A stretch of 57,580 bases of DNA from Candidatus Anoxychlamydiales bacterium (GTDB lineage: Bacteria > Chlamydiota > Chlamydiia > Chlamydiales > SM23-39), in contig JAAKFI010000005.1 in assembly GCA_011065125.1 (NCBI GenBank), forward strand, positions 1 through 57,580, in the 5' to 3' direction. Numbering within the stretch: position 1 is the first letter of the stretch; each line of letters begins with the position of its first letter. Shown here piece by piece: positions 34,607-41,965 of this stretch. A program made the translations under genes and the position numbers. Below the pieces are notes generated by a model. That model had not been told where the DNA came from, did not search any database, and saw only the letters and a program-made list of their open reading frames with translations.

Positions 34607-35462
34607 TGGAAAAGAGATAGCTGATAAGATTATTTTAGATATAAAAAATGAAATAATTTCTAAAAATTTAAATGTAGGTCTTGCTGTTATTTTAATAGGT
34701 GACGATTTTGCATCTAAAACGTATGTAAGAATGAAAAGAAAAAAATGTCTTGATGCAAATATTAATTCTTATTTATTTGAATATTCAAATTCCATTGATG
34801 AAAAGACAATTATAGATAAAATTCATGCATTAAATAATGATGATAAGATAGATGGAATTTTAGTTCAGCTTCCCCTGCCAAAACATATAAGTATAAAAAC
34901 AGTAATTGAAGCAATTGATCCTAATAAAGATATAGATGGATTTCATCCAATAAATGTTGGTAAAGTGCTTCTTGGATACGATGATACTATTTTTCCATGC
35001 ACTCCACTTGGAATTAAAATACTACTTGAAAAAACAAAAATTGATCTTACTGGCAAACATGTTGTAATTATTGGAAGGTCCAATTTAGTTGGTAAGCCTC
35101 TTTTTGCTATGCTTGTTCAAAATAAAAAAAAATTGAATGCAACAGTTACTATATGTCACTCTTATACAAAAGATCTAAAGCAAATTGCCTTATCTGCTGA
35201 TATTATAATAGCTGCAATTGGCAAAGCCAATTTTATAACTAAAGATTTTATTAAAAAAGGTAGTATAGTTATAGATGTTGGTATAAATTATGAAAACCAA
35301 AGTGATGGAACTAAAAAAATAGTAGGCGATGTTGACTATGAGAATGTAAAAGAATTATGTTCATATATTACTCCAGTACCTAAAGGAGTAGGACCTATGA
35401 CGATAGCAATGCTTTTAAAAAACAGTTTAATTTGCCATAAAAAAAATAAAAAATATGAATAA
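34593..35462 (+). CDS. folD: Methylenetetrahydrofolate dehydrogenase/cyclohydrolase
   Basis: A 289-residue bifunctional enzyme that interconverts 5,10-methylene-THF and 10-formyl-THF with NADP, supplying formyl groups for initiator tRNA and purines. Catalytic Lys lies in SKTYVRMKRKKC. The substrate stretch is DGILVQLPLPKH, PNKDIDGFHPINVGK follows, the nucleotide motif is GRSNLVGKPLFAML, and the end is PVPKGVGPMTIAMLL. All motifs are intact and length is typical. It overlaps rnr by eight bases. Confidence 0.96.
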   Translation: MKIINGKEIADKIILDIKNEIISKNLNVGLAVILIGDDFASKTYVRMKRKKCLDANINSYLFEYSNSIDEKTIIDKIHALNNDDKIDGILVQLPLPKHISIKTVIEAIDPNKDIDGFHPINVGKVLLGYDDTIFPCTPLGIKILLEKTKIDLTGKHVVIIGRSNLVGKPLFAMLVQNKKKLNATVTICHSYTKDLKQIALSADIIIAAIGKANFITKDFIKKGSIVIDVGINYENQSDGTKKIVGDVDYENVKELCSYITPVPKGVGPMTIAMLLKNSLICHKKNKKYE

Positions 35463-37335
35463 AAGAATAATTGGAATTTTTCATGCAAATCCAAGAGGAT
35501 TTGGATTTGTAGAGACAGAAGATAAAGATACAACCGGTATTTTTATTTCTAAGGCAGATAAAAATAAAGCAATTGATTTAGATATTGTTGAAGTTGAGAT
35601 TAAAGAAAACCCTCTTAAGGGAATAGAAGGCAAAATTGTAGAAATCATAAAAAGAGAAAAAAATACTTTTGTTGGCATTGTAAAAGATACATCAAAAAAA
35701 AATTATCTTGTCTACGTTCCTATTTTAGGGTTTAAATCATTAGTAGAATTACAATCAGAAGAACTCCTAAAAATCGGTGATAGAGTAGAGATTCTAATCA
35801 CAAAATGGCCTAAAGATGAAAAAGATATGATTGAAGCTAAATTAAAAAAATATTTAGCTCATATAAGCGAAGCTTCCAAAGACACCTACTGCGCAATAAT
35901 AGAATATAATATTAAAGAAGAGTTTGATGATAAAACAAAAAACGAAGCAAAAAATCTAAAAATAACAAATGAAGATTTAAAAAAAAGAAAAGACTTAACT
36001 AATTTAAATGCAGTTACCATAGATCCTAAAACAGCTAGAGATTTTGATGATGCGATATCTATTACAAAACATCCAAACAATACTTTTAGTTTAGGTGTTC
36101 ATATCACGGATGTTTCTTTTTTTGTAAAAGCAAATTCATTTTTAGATATTGAAGCTGCGAAAAGAGGAAACTCTGTATATTTCCCCTCTCAATGTATTCC
36201 TATGCTCCCAAAAGAGTTGTCTAATAATTTATGTTCCCTAAAAGAAGATCAAAAAAGAATAACTGTAAGTGTTTTAATGGATTTTGATGAAAATGGGGAT
36301 TTAAAAAAATATGACATTGTAAGATCATATATTAAAAGCAAAAAAAGATTTTCCTATGAACAAGCTTACTCTATTTTAAAATCCAAGAAAGAAAACAAAT
36401 ATAAAAATGATCTTGAAAATATGACTAAGCTATGTGAAGTCCTAAAAAAGAAAAGATTTGATAGAGGATCTATAGACTTTGCACTTTCTGATAGCATAAT
36501 AATATTAGATGAAAATGAAAATCCGATAAAAATAGAAGTTGTTGAATATGATATTACACATCAAATGATAGAAGAGTTCATGTTAAAAGCTAATGAAGTT
36601 ATTGCTTATCATTTGGATAAAAAAAAGAAAAAATTAATTTTTAGAATTCATGAAGAACCTTCTGTTGAAAATTTAGAAGAATTTTTTGGTTTTGCAAGAT
36701 CACTTGGTTTTTATCTTCCTAAAAATCCAAAAACAAAAGACATCCAAAAACTTTTTATAGAAGCTAAGAAAACAAAATATTTGAAACTACTTTCTATAAA
36801 TTTCATAAAAAGCATGAAGCTTGCAATCTATTCAAAAGAAAACATAGGACATTTTGGTTTAGCGCTTGAGCATTATACTCATTTCACCTCTCCTATTAGA
36901 AGATATAGCGATCTTGTAATTCAAAGAATATTATTTGAAGAAGAAGATATAGATATAAATTTAAAAGATATTTCAAAAGCAACATCTGAGAAAGAAAGAA
37001 ATGCAGCTAAAGCAGAAAACTCTGTTATTTTTTTAAAAAAAATTAGATTATTAAAAAAATTCTATAAAGAAGATCCCAATAAAAAATATCAAGCTACAAT
37101 TACAAAAATCAAACCTTTTGGGATAATTTTTGAAATAGATGAATTAATGTTAGATGGATTTATAAATTTAGCAGACATTGAATATGATTATTTCTTATTT
37201 GAAGAGACTTATTTAAGAGGCAGAAGAACTAAACAAAAACTAACTTACTCTGATAAAATACATATCCAAATTAAAAGCATAGATCTAATAACCCAAGATG
37301 TTAGATATTTTATTTCTAGAAGAAAAAGAAAATGA
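35455..37335 (+). CDS. rnr: Ribonuclease R (RNB-family 3'-5' exoribonuclease)
   Basis: A 626-residue processive exoribonuclease that degrades structured RNA. An N-terminal OB/cold-shock region (residues about 1-110) is followed by the RNB catalytic domain, which starts near DPKTARDFDDAISI (the four-Asp magnesium site) and includes HITDVSFFVKANS and TSPIRRYSDLVIQR. The C-terminal S1 domain begins near KYQATITKIKPFGIIFEID. It is shorter than E. coli RNase R (813 residues), mainly lacking the extra N-terminal helix-turn-helix part and the long basic tail. It is coupled to folD upstream and overlaps mpg by four bases. Confidence 0.94.
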   Translation: MNKRIIGIFHANPRGFGFVETEDKDTTGIFISKADKNKAIDLDIVEVEIKENPLKGIEGKIVEIIKREKNTFVGIVKDTSKKNYLVYVPILGFKSLVELQSEELLKIGDRVEILITKWPKDEKDMIEAKLKKYLAHISEASKDTYCAIIEYNIKEEFDDKTKNEAKNLKITNEDLKKRKDLTNLNAVTIDPKTARDFDDAISITKHPNNTFSLGVHITDVSFFVKANSFLDIEAAKRGNSVYFPSQCIPMLPKELSNNLCSLKEDQKRITVSVLMDFDENGDLKKYDIVRSYIKSKKRFSYEQAYSILKSKKENKYKNDLENMTKLCEVLKKKRFDRGSIDFALSDSIIILDENENPIKIEVVEYDITHQMIEEFMLKANEVIAYHLDKKKKKLIFRIHEEPSVENLEEFFGFARSLGFYLPKNPKTKDIQKLFIEAKKTKYLKLLSINFIKSMKLAIYSKENIGHFGLALEHYTHFTSPIRRYSDLVIQRILFEEEDIDINLKDISKATSEKERNAAKAENSVIFLKKIRLLKKFYKEDPNKKYQATITKIKPFGIIFEIDELMLDGFINLADIEYDYFLFEETYLRGRRTKQKLTYSDKIHIQIKSIDLITQDVRYFISRRKRK

Positions 37336-37931
37336 TAAAATTAGATCTTAGTTTCTATCAAAATAGTGATACTATTTCTATAGCTGAATCCCTTCTTGGG
37401 AAATATATTTATACTAAAGTAGATAACAAAATAACTTCTGGGATAATAACTGAAACTGAAGCCTATTTAGTAAATGATAAGGCATGCCATGCATATAATA
37501 ATAATAAAACTCCTAGAACTAAAGTTATGTTTGATAGAGGTGGAATAGCATATATATATTTATGTTATGGAATGCATCATCTTTTAAATATAGTAACTAA
37601 CAAAAAAGATATTCCAGAAGCTGTTCTTATTAGATCGATTGAGCCCATTGATGGAATAGATATAATGCAAAATAGAAGAAATAAAAAAATATTTAATAGA
37701 ACTCTAACAACAGGTCCAGGTTCCTTAACAAAAGCTCTTGGAATTACAAAAAATTTTAATTACAAATCTTTTTTATCTAATGAACTTTGGATAGAAGATA
37801 AAAAAAATGTAATTAAAGATGATAATATTATTAAATCTAAAAGAGTAGGTATTGAGTATGCCCTGCAAGATGCACTGCTTCCATATAGGTTTAGAATTAA
37901 AGATTCCAAGTGGACTTCATTCCCTAAATGA
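37332..37931 (+). CDS. mpg: DNA-3-methyladenine glycosylase (AAG/MPG family)
   Basis: A 199-residue monofunctional glycosylase that removes alkylated and deaminated purines from DNA in base excision repair. The N-terminal ESLLGKYI leads to the catalytic Glu region IITETEAYLVNDKACHAYNN. The DNA-inserting and substrate strands are in MFDRGGIAYIYLCYGMHHL, NIVTN follows, and TTGPGSLTKALGIT contacts the base pocket. Length matches bacterial family members. Its ATG overlaps the rnr stop (ATGA), so it ends the suhB-folD-rnr-mpg run. Confidence 0.93.
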   Translation: MIKLDLSFYQNSDTISIAESLLGKYIYTKVDNKITSGIITETEAYLVNDKACHAYNNNKTPRTKVMFDRGGIAYIYLCYGMHHLLNIVTNKKDIPEAVLIRSIEPIDGIDIMQNRRNKKIFNRTLTTGPGSLTKALGITKNFNYKSFLSNELWIEDKKNVIKDDNIIKSKRVGIEYALQDALLPYRFRIKDSKWTSFPK

Positions 37932-37941
37932 TTTTCAAATC

Positions 37942-37971
37942 TTGATTTATAAATTTTACATAAGATAGAAT
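37942..37971 (+). promoter_or_regulatory. Sigma-70-type promoter for the DUF502 pair
   Basis: TTGATT at 37942-37947 and TAGAAT at 37966-37971, spaced by 18 bases, 26 bases before the first DUF502 start. It follows the mpg stop by ten bases. Confidence 0.45.
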
Positions 37972-37997
37972 TAAATAAAAATAATTAAAGGCTTTAA

Positions 37998-38651
37998 ATG
38001 AAGAAATATTTCATTACAGGACTAGTTACCCTATTGCCACTTACTTTAACTTTATTGATCGTTGTATTTATAGTAAATTTTTTAACAAAACCATTTATGG
38101 GTTTTGTTGTAAAAGTTTTATCAGAGACTAAAATAAAACAGATACACACATATATTTTATCTTCGGATCAAATTGTTAAATATGGCTCACAAATATTAAT
38201 TTTAATTGGAATATTTGTAACAACCTTGATTCTTGGTATTTTTGCAAGATGGTTTTTATTCAAAGCATTTATTAGAATGTCTGATGGGATTTTACATAAA
38301 ATACCTCTCATAAATAAAGTTTATAAAACAACTCAAGATATTGTAAAAACTTTATTTGTTACTGATAAAAACTCTTTTAAACAAGTTGTAATGGCCCCTT
38401 TTCCAAGAAAAGGAATGTATTCACTTGGTTTAGTGAGCAGAGAGTCCCCTAAAACATGTCAAGATGCGGCAAAAGTGCCTTTAATTTCAGTATTTATTCC
38501 AACAACGCCAAATCCAACAACTGGCTTTTTACTTATGTTTAAAAAAGAAGATTTGATTTTTTTAGATATGAAAACGGAAGATGCACTTAAATACATAATA
38601 TCTTGTGGAGTAATTATACCTGAAGACAAAGTTGCAAAGGAGATAAAATGA
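37998..38651 (+). CDS. DUF502 family membrane protein (first of two)
   Basis: A 217-residue inner membrane protein of unknown function. Two N-terminal hydrophobic helices (residues about 6-30 and 60-90) carry the family pattern of Pro-Leu-Thr-Leu-Thr in the first and ARWFLFKAFIRMSDGILHKI, PLINKVYKTTQDIV after the second. The cytoplasmic part contains VMAPFPRKGMYSLGLV and VFIPTTPNPTTGFLLMF, the conserved blocks of DUF502. It is followed with a four-base overlap by a paralogue. Plant members (LCV/COV) affect vascular patterning; bacterial roles are unknown. Confidence 0.85.
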   Translation: MKKYFITGLVTLLPLTLTLLIVVFIVNFLTKPFMGFVVKVLSETKIKQIHTYILSSDQIVKYGSQILILIGIFVTTLILGIFARWFLFKAFIRMSDGILHKIPLINKVYKTTQDIVKTLFVTDKNSFKQVVMAPFPRKGMYSLGLVSRESPKTCQDAAKVPLISVFIPTTPNPTTGFLLMFKKEDLIFLDMKTEDALKYIISCGVIIPEDKVAKEIK

Positions 38652-39289
38652 AAAAATATTTAATAGCAGGACTTATCATTTTACTACCTCTTGCGCTAAC
38701 AATAATGATTTTTATATTTTTAGTAGACCTTTTCACTTCTCCCTTTTTAAATGTTGTTACTTCATTTCTTACTCAATTTAAAACTACTATTCCCCTACTT
38801 AACAATCCAATGTTTGCAACGTTTATATCTAGAATATTAATTATAATTATGCTGGTGGTATTTATATTTATACTTGGTGTAATTACTAGATGGTTTTTCT
38901 TTAAAACTATAATGAATTGGACGAATAAAATACTTTCTAAAATTCCATTTGTTAAATCTATTTATAACTCTTTAAAAGACATAATCAGCTCTTTTTTATC
39001 AAAAGAAGGAAGTAAAGCATTCAAACATACAATTTTAATACCATTCCCAACAAAAGATTCATATTGCATTGGATTTGAATCTGGAGATGTTCCACAAGAA
39101 TGCCAAGAAAAAATAGATAAAAAACTAAAACCCGTTTTTTTACCAACAGCGCCCCATCCAATTTCAGGGTATATGTTTTTTGTAGGTGAAGATGAAGCTT
39201 TAGATATTGATATAAAAAATGAAGATGCAGTAAAATTCACAGTATCTTGCGGACTTATACTTCCTGGGGAAAAGATTAATGATATCTAA
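38648..39289 (+). CDS. DUF502 family membrane protein (second of two)
   Basis: A 213-residue paralogue of the upstream gene with the same layout: MKKYLIAGLIILLPLALTI start, second helix near residues 58-85, TRWFFFKTIMNWTNKILSKI, then PFVKSIYNSLKDI, ILIPFPTKDSYCIGFE and VFLPTAPHPISGYMFFVG. The two proteins differ at most positions outside these motifs, so the duplication is old. Tandem DUF502 genes occur in several chlamydiae as far as I remember. Its end overlaps holC by 11 bases. Function is unknown; a heteromeric complex is plausible. Confidence 0.85.
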   Translation: MKKYLIAGLIILLPLALTIMIFIFLVDLFTSPFLNVVTSFLTQFKTTIPLLNNPMFATFISRILIIIMLVVFIFILGVITRWFFFKTIMNWTNKILSKIPFVKSIYNSLKDIISSFLSKEGSKAFKHTILIPFPTKDSYCIGFESGDVPQECQEKIDKKLKPVFLPTAPHPISGYMFFVGEDEALDIDIKNEDAVKFTVSCGLILPGEKINDI

Positions 39290-39707
39290 AAATTCGAATA
39301 CTAAAGTTATCTTTTTTTTTGTAAAAGACATCAAAACAAAACTACTAAGAATTATCCAAACCTCATTAAAACATTTTGAAAGCAAAGAAAAACTTTTAAT
39401 TAAAGTCCAAGATGAAGCCTCTTTAAAATACGTAGATGAGCTTTTATGGAAAGAACCTAAAGAAAGTTTTTTGCCCCACGTAATATCTGAGAAAAAAAAT
39501 GATGATTTTATTGTTTTAACAAAATCCCAAGATAATTTAAATGAATCTTACTACCTTTTCAATTTATGTCAAGACACAATAGACTTAAACGCTTCTTATA
39601 GAGTTATTTATGACTTTGACGATCATACGAACATAACAAAAAAAGAAAATAGCAAAAAGAGATATCAAATATATAGAAAACTTAATTTTGATATTATAGA
39701 AAGATAA
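39279..39707 (+). CDS. holC: DNA polymerase III chi subunit-like protein
   Basis: A 142-residue protein. KVIFFFVKDIKTKLLRIIQT starts the fold, KLLIKVQDEASLKYVDELLW is the conserved central block (chi proteins have a LDxLLW box), and KESFLPHVISEK gives the FlPH signature. In E. coli chi links the clamp loader to single-strand binding protein. Psi (holD) and the polymerase are not in the window. It is coupled to the second DUF502 gene. The assignment is good by motif; homology in the last 40 residues is weaker. Confidence 0.78.
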   Translation: MISKNSNTKVIFFFVKDIKTKLLRIIQTSLKHFESKEKLLIKVQDEASLKYVDELLWKEPKESFLPHVISEKKNDDFIVLTKSQDNLNESYYLFNLCQDTIDLNASYRVIYDFDDHTNITKKENSKKRYQIYRKLNFDIIER

Positions 39708-39752
39708 AATTTAATTAAAAATTTTAATTTATAAAATTAAAGTTATCTTATC

Positions 39753-39781
39753 TTGAAAGTTTATCCTCCTATCATTATAAT
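39753..39781 (+). promoter_or_regulatory. Strong promoter for the small basic protein genes
   Basis: TTGAAA at 39753-39758, a 17-base spacer and a perfect TATAAT at 39776-39781, 29 bases before the first small ORF, which also has a GGGGAG ribosome binding site. This is among the best sigma-70-like promoters in the window. Confidence 0.7.
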
Positions 39782-39810
39782 TTTCCTATATATTAATTTA
39801 GGGGAGCTAA

Positions 39811-39978
39811 ATGACAAGAATCGGAAAAAAAGAAGAGAGAAAAAATGTAAGTCCTAGAAAAAGAAGATATAAAATCGAAAAAAAAACAGGACCTAAAAAA
39901 GATAATTTAAAAAATGGATATAAAGAGCATGAAAATGCTTTAAAAGAAGAGTATGCATATATCCCAAAAATTAAATAA
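39811..39978 (+). CDS. Small basic protein (first of two)
   Basis: A 55-residue protein, strongly basic in its first two thirds (MTRIGKKEERKNVSPRKRRY) and ending EEYAYIPKIK. GGGGAG lies six bases before the ATG and a near-consensus promoter upstream, so it should be well expressed. A pair of small basic proteins in front of ybeY and a CBS-domain protein is conserved in Chlamydia (CT421.1/CT421.2 region, from memory). Nucleic acid or ribosome binding is likely from composition; no function is established that I know of. Confidence 0.75.
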   Translation: MTRIGKKEERKNVSPRKRRYKIEKKTGPKKDNLKNGYKEHENALKEEYAYIPKIK

Positions 39979-40002
39979 TTATTTTAAATAAGGAAAAAAA
40001 AT

Positions 40003-40161
40003 ATGTCTAGACATCCAAGTTATGGAAAAGCTTCGAAATCAGAGAAAAAAAGAAATGTACTTAAACGATTTGAAAGGATTGATATCTTAAGAAAAATCGG
40101 AAAATGGAAAGATGGAGAAAGCAAAAAAGTAACAGGGCTTCCAAAAACTCCTGTTAAATAA
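40003..40161 (+). CDS. Chlamydiae/Verrucomicrobia-type small basic protein
   Basis: A 52-residue protein beginning MSRHPSYGKASKSEKKRNVL and continuing RFERIDILRKIGKW, ending GLPKTPVK. This matches the pattern of the small basic protein family described for Chlamydiae and Verrucomicrobia (TIGR04137 as I recall). AAGGA precedes the ATG. It follows the first small gene by 24 bases and is directly abutted by ybeY, whose ATG comes right after its stop. Function is unknown; the charge and the link to ybeY point towards the ribosome. Confidence 0.8.
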   Translation: MSRHPSYGKASKSEKKRNVLKRFERIDILRKIGKWKDGESKKVTGLPKTPVK

Positions 40162-40605
40162 ATGAAAATAATCATTGTAAATGAGCAGTCAGATCTTGAA
40201 ATAGATGAAAATTTAATCAAAAATCAAGTAGAGAAAATTCTAGAAAAAGAAAACATTAAAACTGATGAGCTCATTTTATATTTTGTTAATGAGAAAACTA
40301 TAAAAGATTTACATAATAAGTTTTTTAATGACCCGTCTTTAACAGACTGTATAAGTCTTCCAATAGATTCAATCACTTCAAAAGAATCCCATCATATTTT
40401 AGGAGAAGTTTTTATCTGTCCAAGCGTAGCTGTTAAATATGCAAAAAAAAACAAATTAGATCCTCATTTTGAAAATACCTATTACATAATACATAGTCTT
40501 TTACATTTAATGGGATATGATGATATAGATAAAAATGATAGAGTAATTATGAAAAAAAAAGAAAAAGAAATAATTGAACACTTAAAAGAAACAAACTTAT
40601 TATAA
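40162..40605 (+). CDS. ybeY: Endoribonuclease YbeY with altered third metal ligand
   Basis: A 147-residue UPF0054 protein acting in 16S rRNA 3' end maturation and ribosome quality control. The core shows LYFVNEKTIKDLHNKFF, then TDCISLPID and ILGEVFICPSVAVKYA. The metal motif normally reads HGxLHLxGYDH; here it is HSLLHLMGYDD, keeping His111 and His115 but with Asp121 in place of the third His. Asp can bind zinc, so the site may still work. Start is directly at the stop of the small basic protein, and the next gene begins after four bases. Confidence 0.92.
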   Translation: MKIIIVNEQSDLEIDENLIKNQVEKILEKENIKTDELILYFVNEKTIKDLHNKFFNDPSLTDCISLPIDSITSKESHHILGEVFICPSVAVKYAKKNKLDPHFENTYYIIHSLLHLMGYDDIDKNDRVIMKKKEKEIIEHLKETNLL

Positions 40606-40609
40606 AGAC

Positions 40610-41914
40610 ATGCAAGATCATTTATTTTTGATATATACAGTAATTTTTCTGATATTTTTTATTATTGGAGGCTCTACTCTAACAGCATTTAACTCCTCAC
40701 TATTGAGTCTTGGTAAGTTTGAAGCTAAAGAAAATTTAAAAACTTCTCTTTTTCTATTTAAAAATTTTTTTTTAAATAAGAAATGGGAAAAATTTTACAT
40801 ATTAATTAGCATAACAAAGCATATTTTATATCTTTTATATGCGATTACATTTTTTTTGCTTTTAACTCTTTTTTTTCCAAAAATTGAAGATCCAAATAAT
40901 AGAATATATATAATAGTAATTATATTTTTTGTGGTTTTCTTATATTTGCTAGTTGATTTTCTAATGCGCTTTATTTCTAAAAGATTTTCTAGAAAAACTA
41001 TTTTATATTTTTCTTCTATTTGTTCTATATATTTAACAATATTTTTACCTCTAACATCTATAGCCTTTTTATTTTCTAAATATATTTTTAAAGAAGACAT
41101 AAAAACTTTAAGAAGATCTTTTTTATCTAAAGACAAAGTATTAGAAATGATTAAAGCATCTGAACTAAGTCTAGCACTAACAAATGCAGATCAATCTATG
41201 ATTGCATCATTTATTACATTTAAAGAAAAAGTAGCTAGAGAAATAATGATTCCAAGGGTAGATATTTTTGCAATAGAAGATACAACGCTTTTGAAGGATG
41301 CTTTGAAAATAATTTCTGAAGAAAATTATTCTAGAATACCTATATACCATGAAAGCATTGATAACATTACAAAAGTTTTGATGTATAAAGATTTGCTTGA
41401 AGTTTTTGCAAATAATGACTTTGAAAAACTATTAAATGAAAAAGTAGATAAATTTGCAAAACCGATACTTTATGCTCCAGAAAACAAAAAAATCTCTAAA
41501 CTTTTCCAAGAGTTTAAATCCAAAAAAATTCATTTAGCTATTATTGTAAATGAATATGGTTCTACTGAAGGAGTAGTTACAATTGAAGATATTTTAGAAG
41601 AGTTAGTTGGAGAAATTCGAGATGAGTATGACATTTATGAAGATAAACAGTACTGGCATTTACCATCTGGTAGTTTAGTAGTTGATGCTAAAATGTCAAT
41701 AATTGATATTGAAGAGCAACTTAAGATATCTATACCTCACAACCCAGAATATGAAACTATTGGTGGGTATATTTTCCATGTAGCGGGAACTATTCCATCT
41801 AAAGGCTGGAAAATAGAGCAGGATAACTTTACAATTGAAATTTTAATTTCCAATGATAGATGCATAGAAAAAATTAGAATCACCCCTAGAAAACAGATTC
41901 TTGAAAAAGAATAA
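40610..41914 (+). CDS. CBS-domain transporter-associated protein (CorC/TlyC hemolysin family)
   Basis: A 434-residue membrane protein. The N-terminal 185 residues hold four hydrophobic segments with a short CNNM/DUF21-like character. The CBS pair begins near residue 210 (VAREIMIPRVDIFAIEDTTL) and runs to about 330, with SRIPIYHESIDNI and VNEYGSTEGVVTIEDILEEL. The C-terminal CorC_HlyC domain includes GEIRDEYD and ETIGGYIFHVAG. Family members are linked to magnesium efflux; the name hemolysin is historical. The order small basic proteins, ybeY and this gene is shared with Chlamydia (CT421.1 to CT423, from memory). Confidence 0.88.
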   Translation: MQDHLFLIYTVIFLIFFIIGGSTLTAFNSSLLSLGKFEAKENLKTSLFLFKNFFLNKKWEKFYILISITKHILYLLYAITFFLLLTLFFPKIEDPNNRIYIIVIIFFVVFLYLLVDFLMRFISKRFSRKTILYFSSICSIYLTIFLPLTSIAFLFSKYIFKEDIKTLRRSFLSKDKVLEMIKASELSLALTNADQSMIASFITFKEKVAREIMIPRVDIFAIEDTTLLKDALKIISEENYSRIPIYHESIDNITKVLMYKDLLEVFANNDFEKLLNEKVDKFAKPILYAPENKKISKLFQEFKSKKIHLAIIVNEYGSTEGVVTIEDILEELVGEIRDEYDIYEDKQYWHLPSGSLVVDAKMSIIDIEEQLKISIPHNPEYETIGGYIFHVAGTIPSKGWKIEQDNFTIEILISNDRCIEKIRITPRKQILEKE

Positions 41915-41965
41915 CCTAAATGATAGAATCCCTATAATAATTATATATTCAGGAGCAAAAAAAAT

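Noticed and set aside
40795-41136. 113-residue minus-strand frame within the CorC-like gene
   Set aside because: It is the antisense shadow of the membrane-helix coding region, without start signals.
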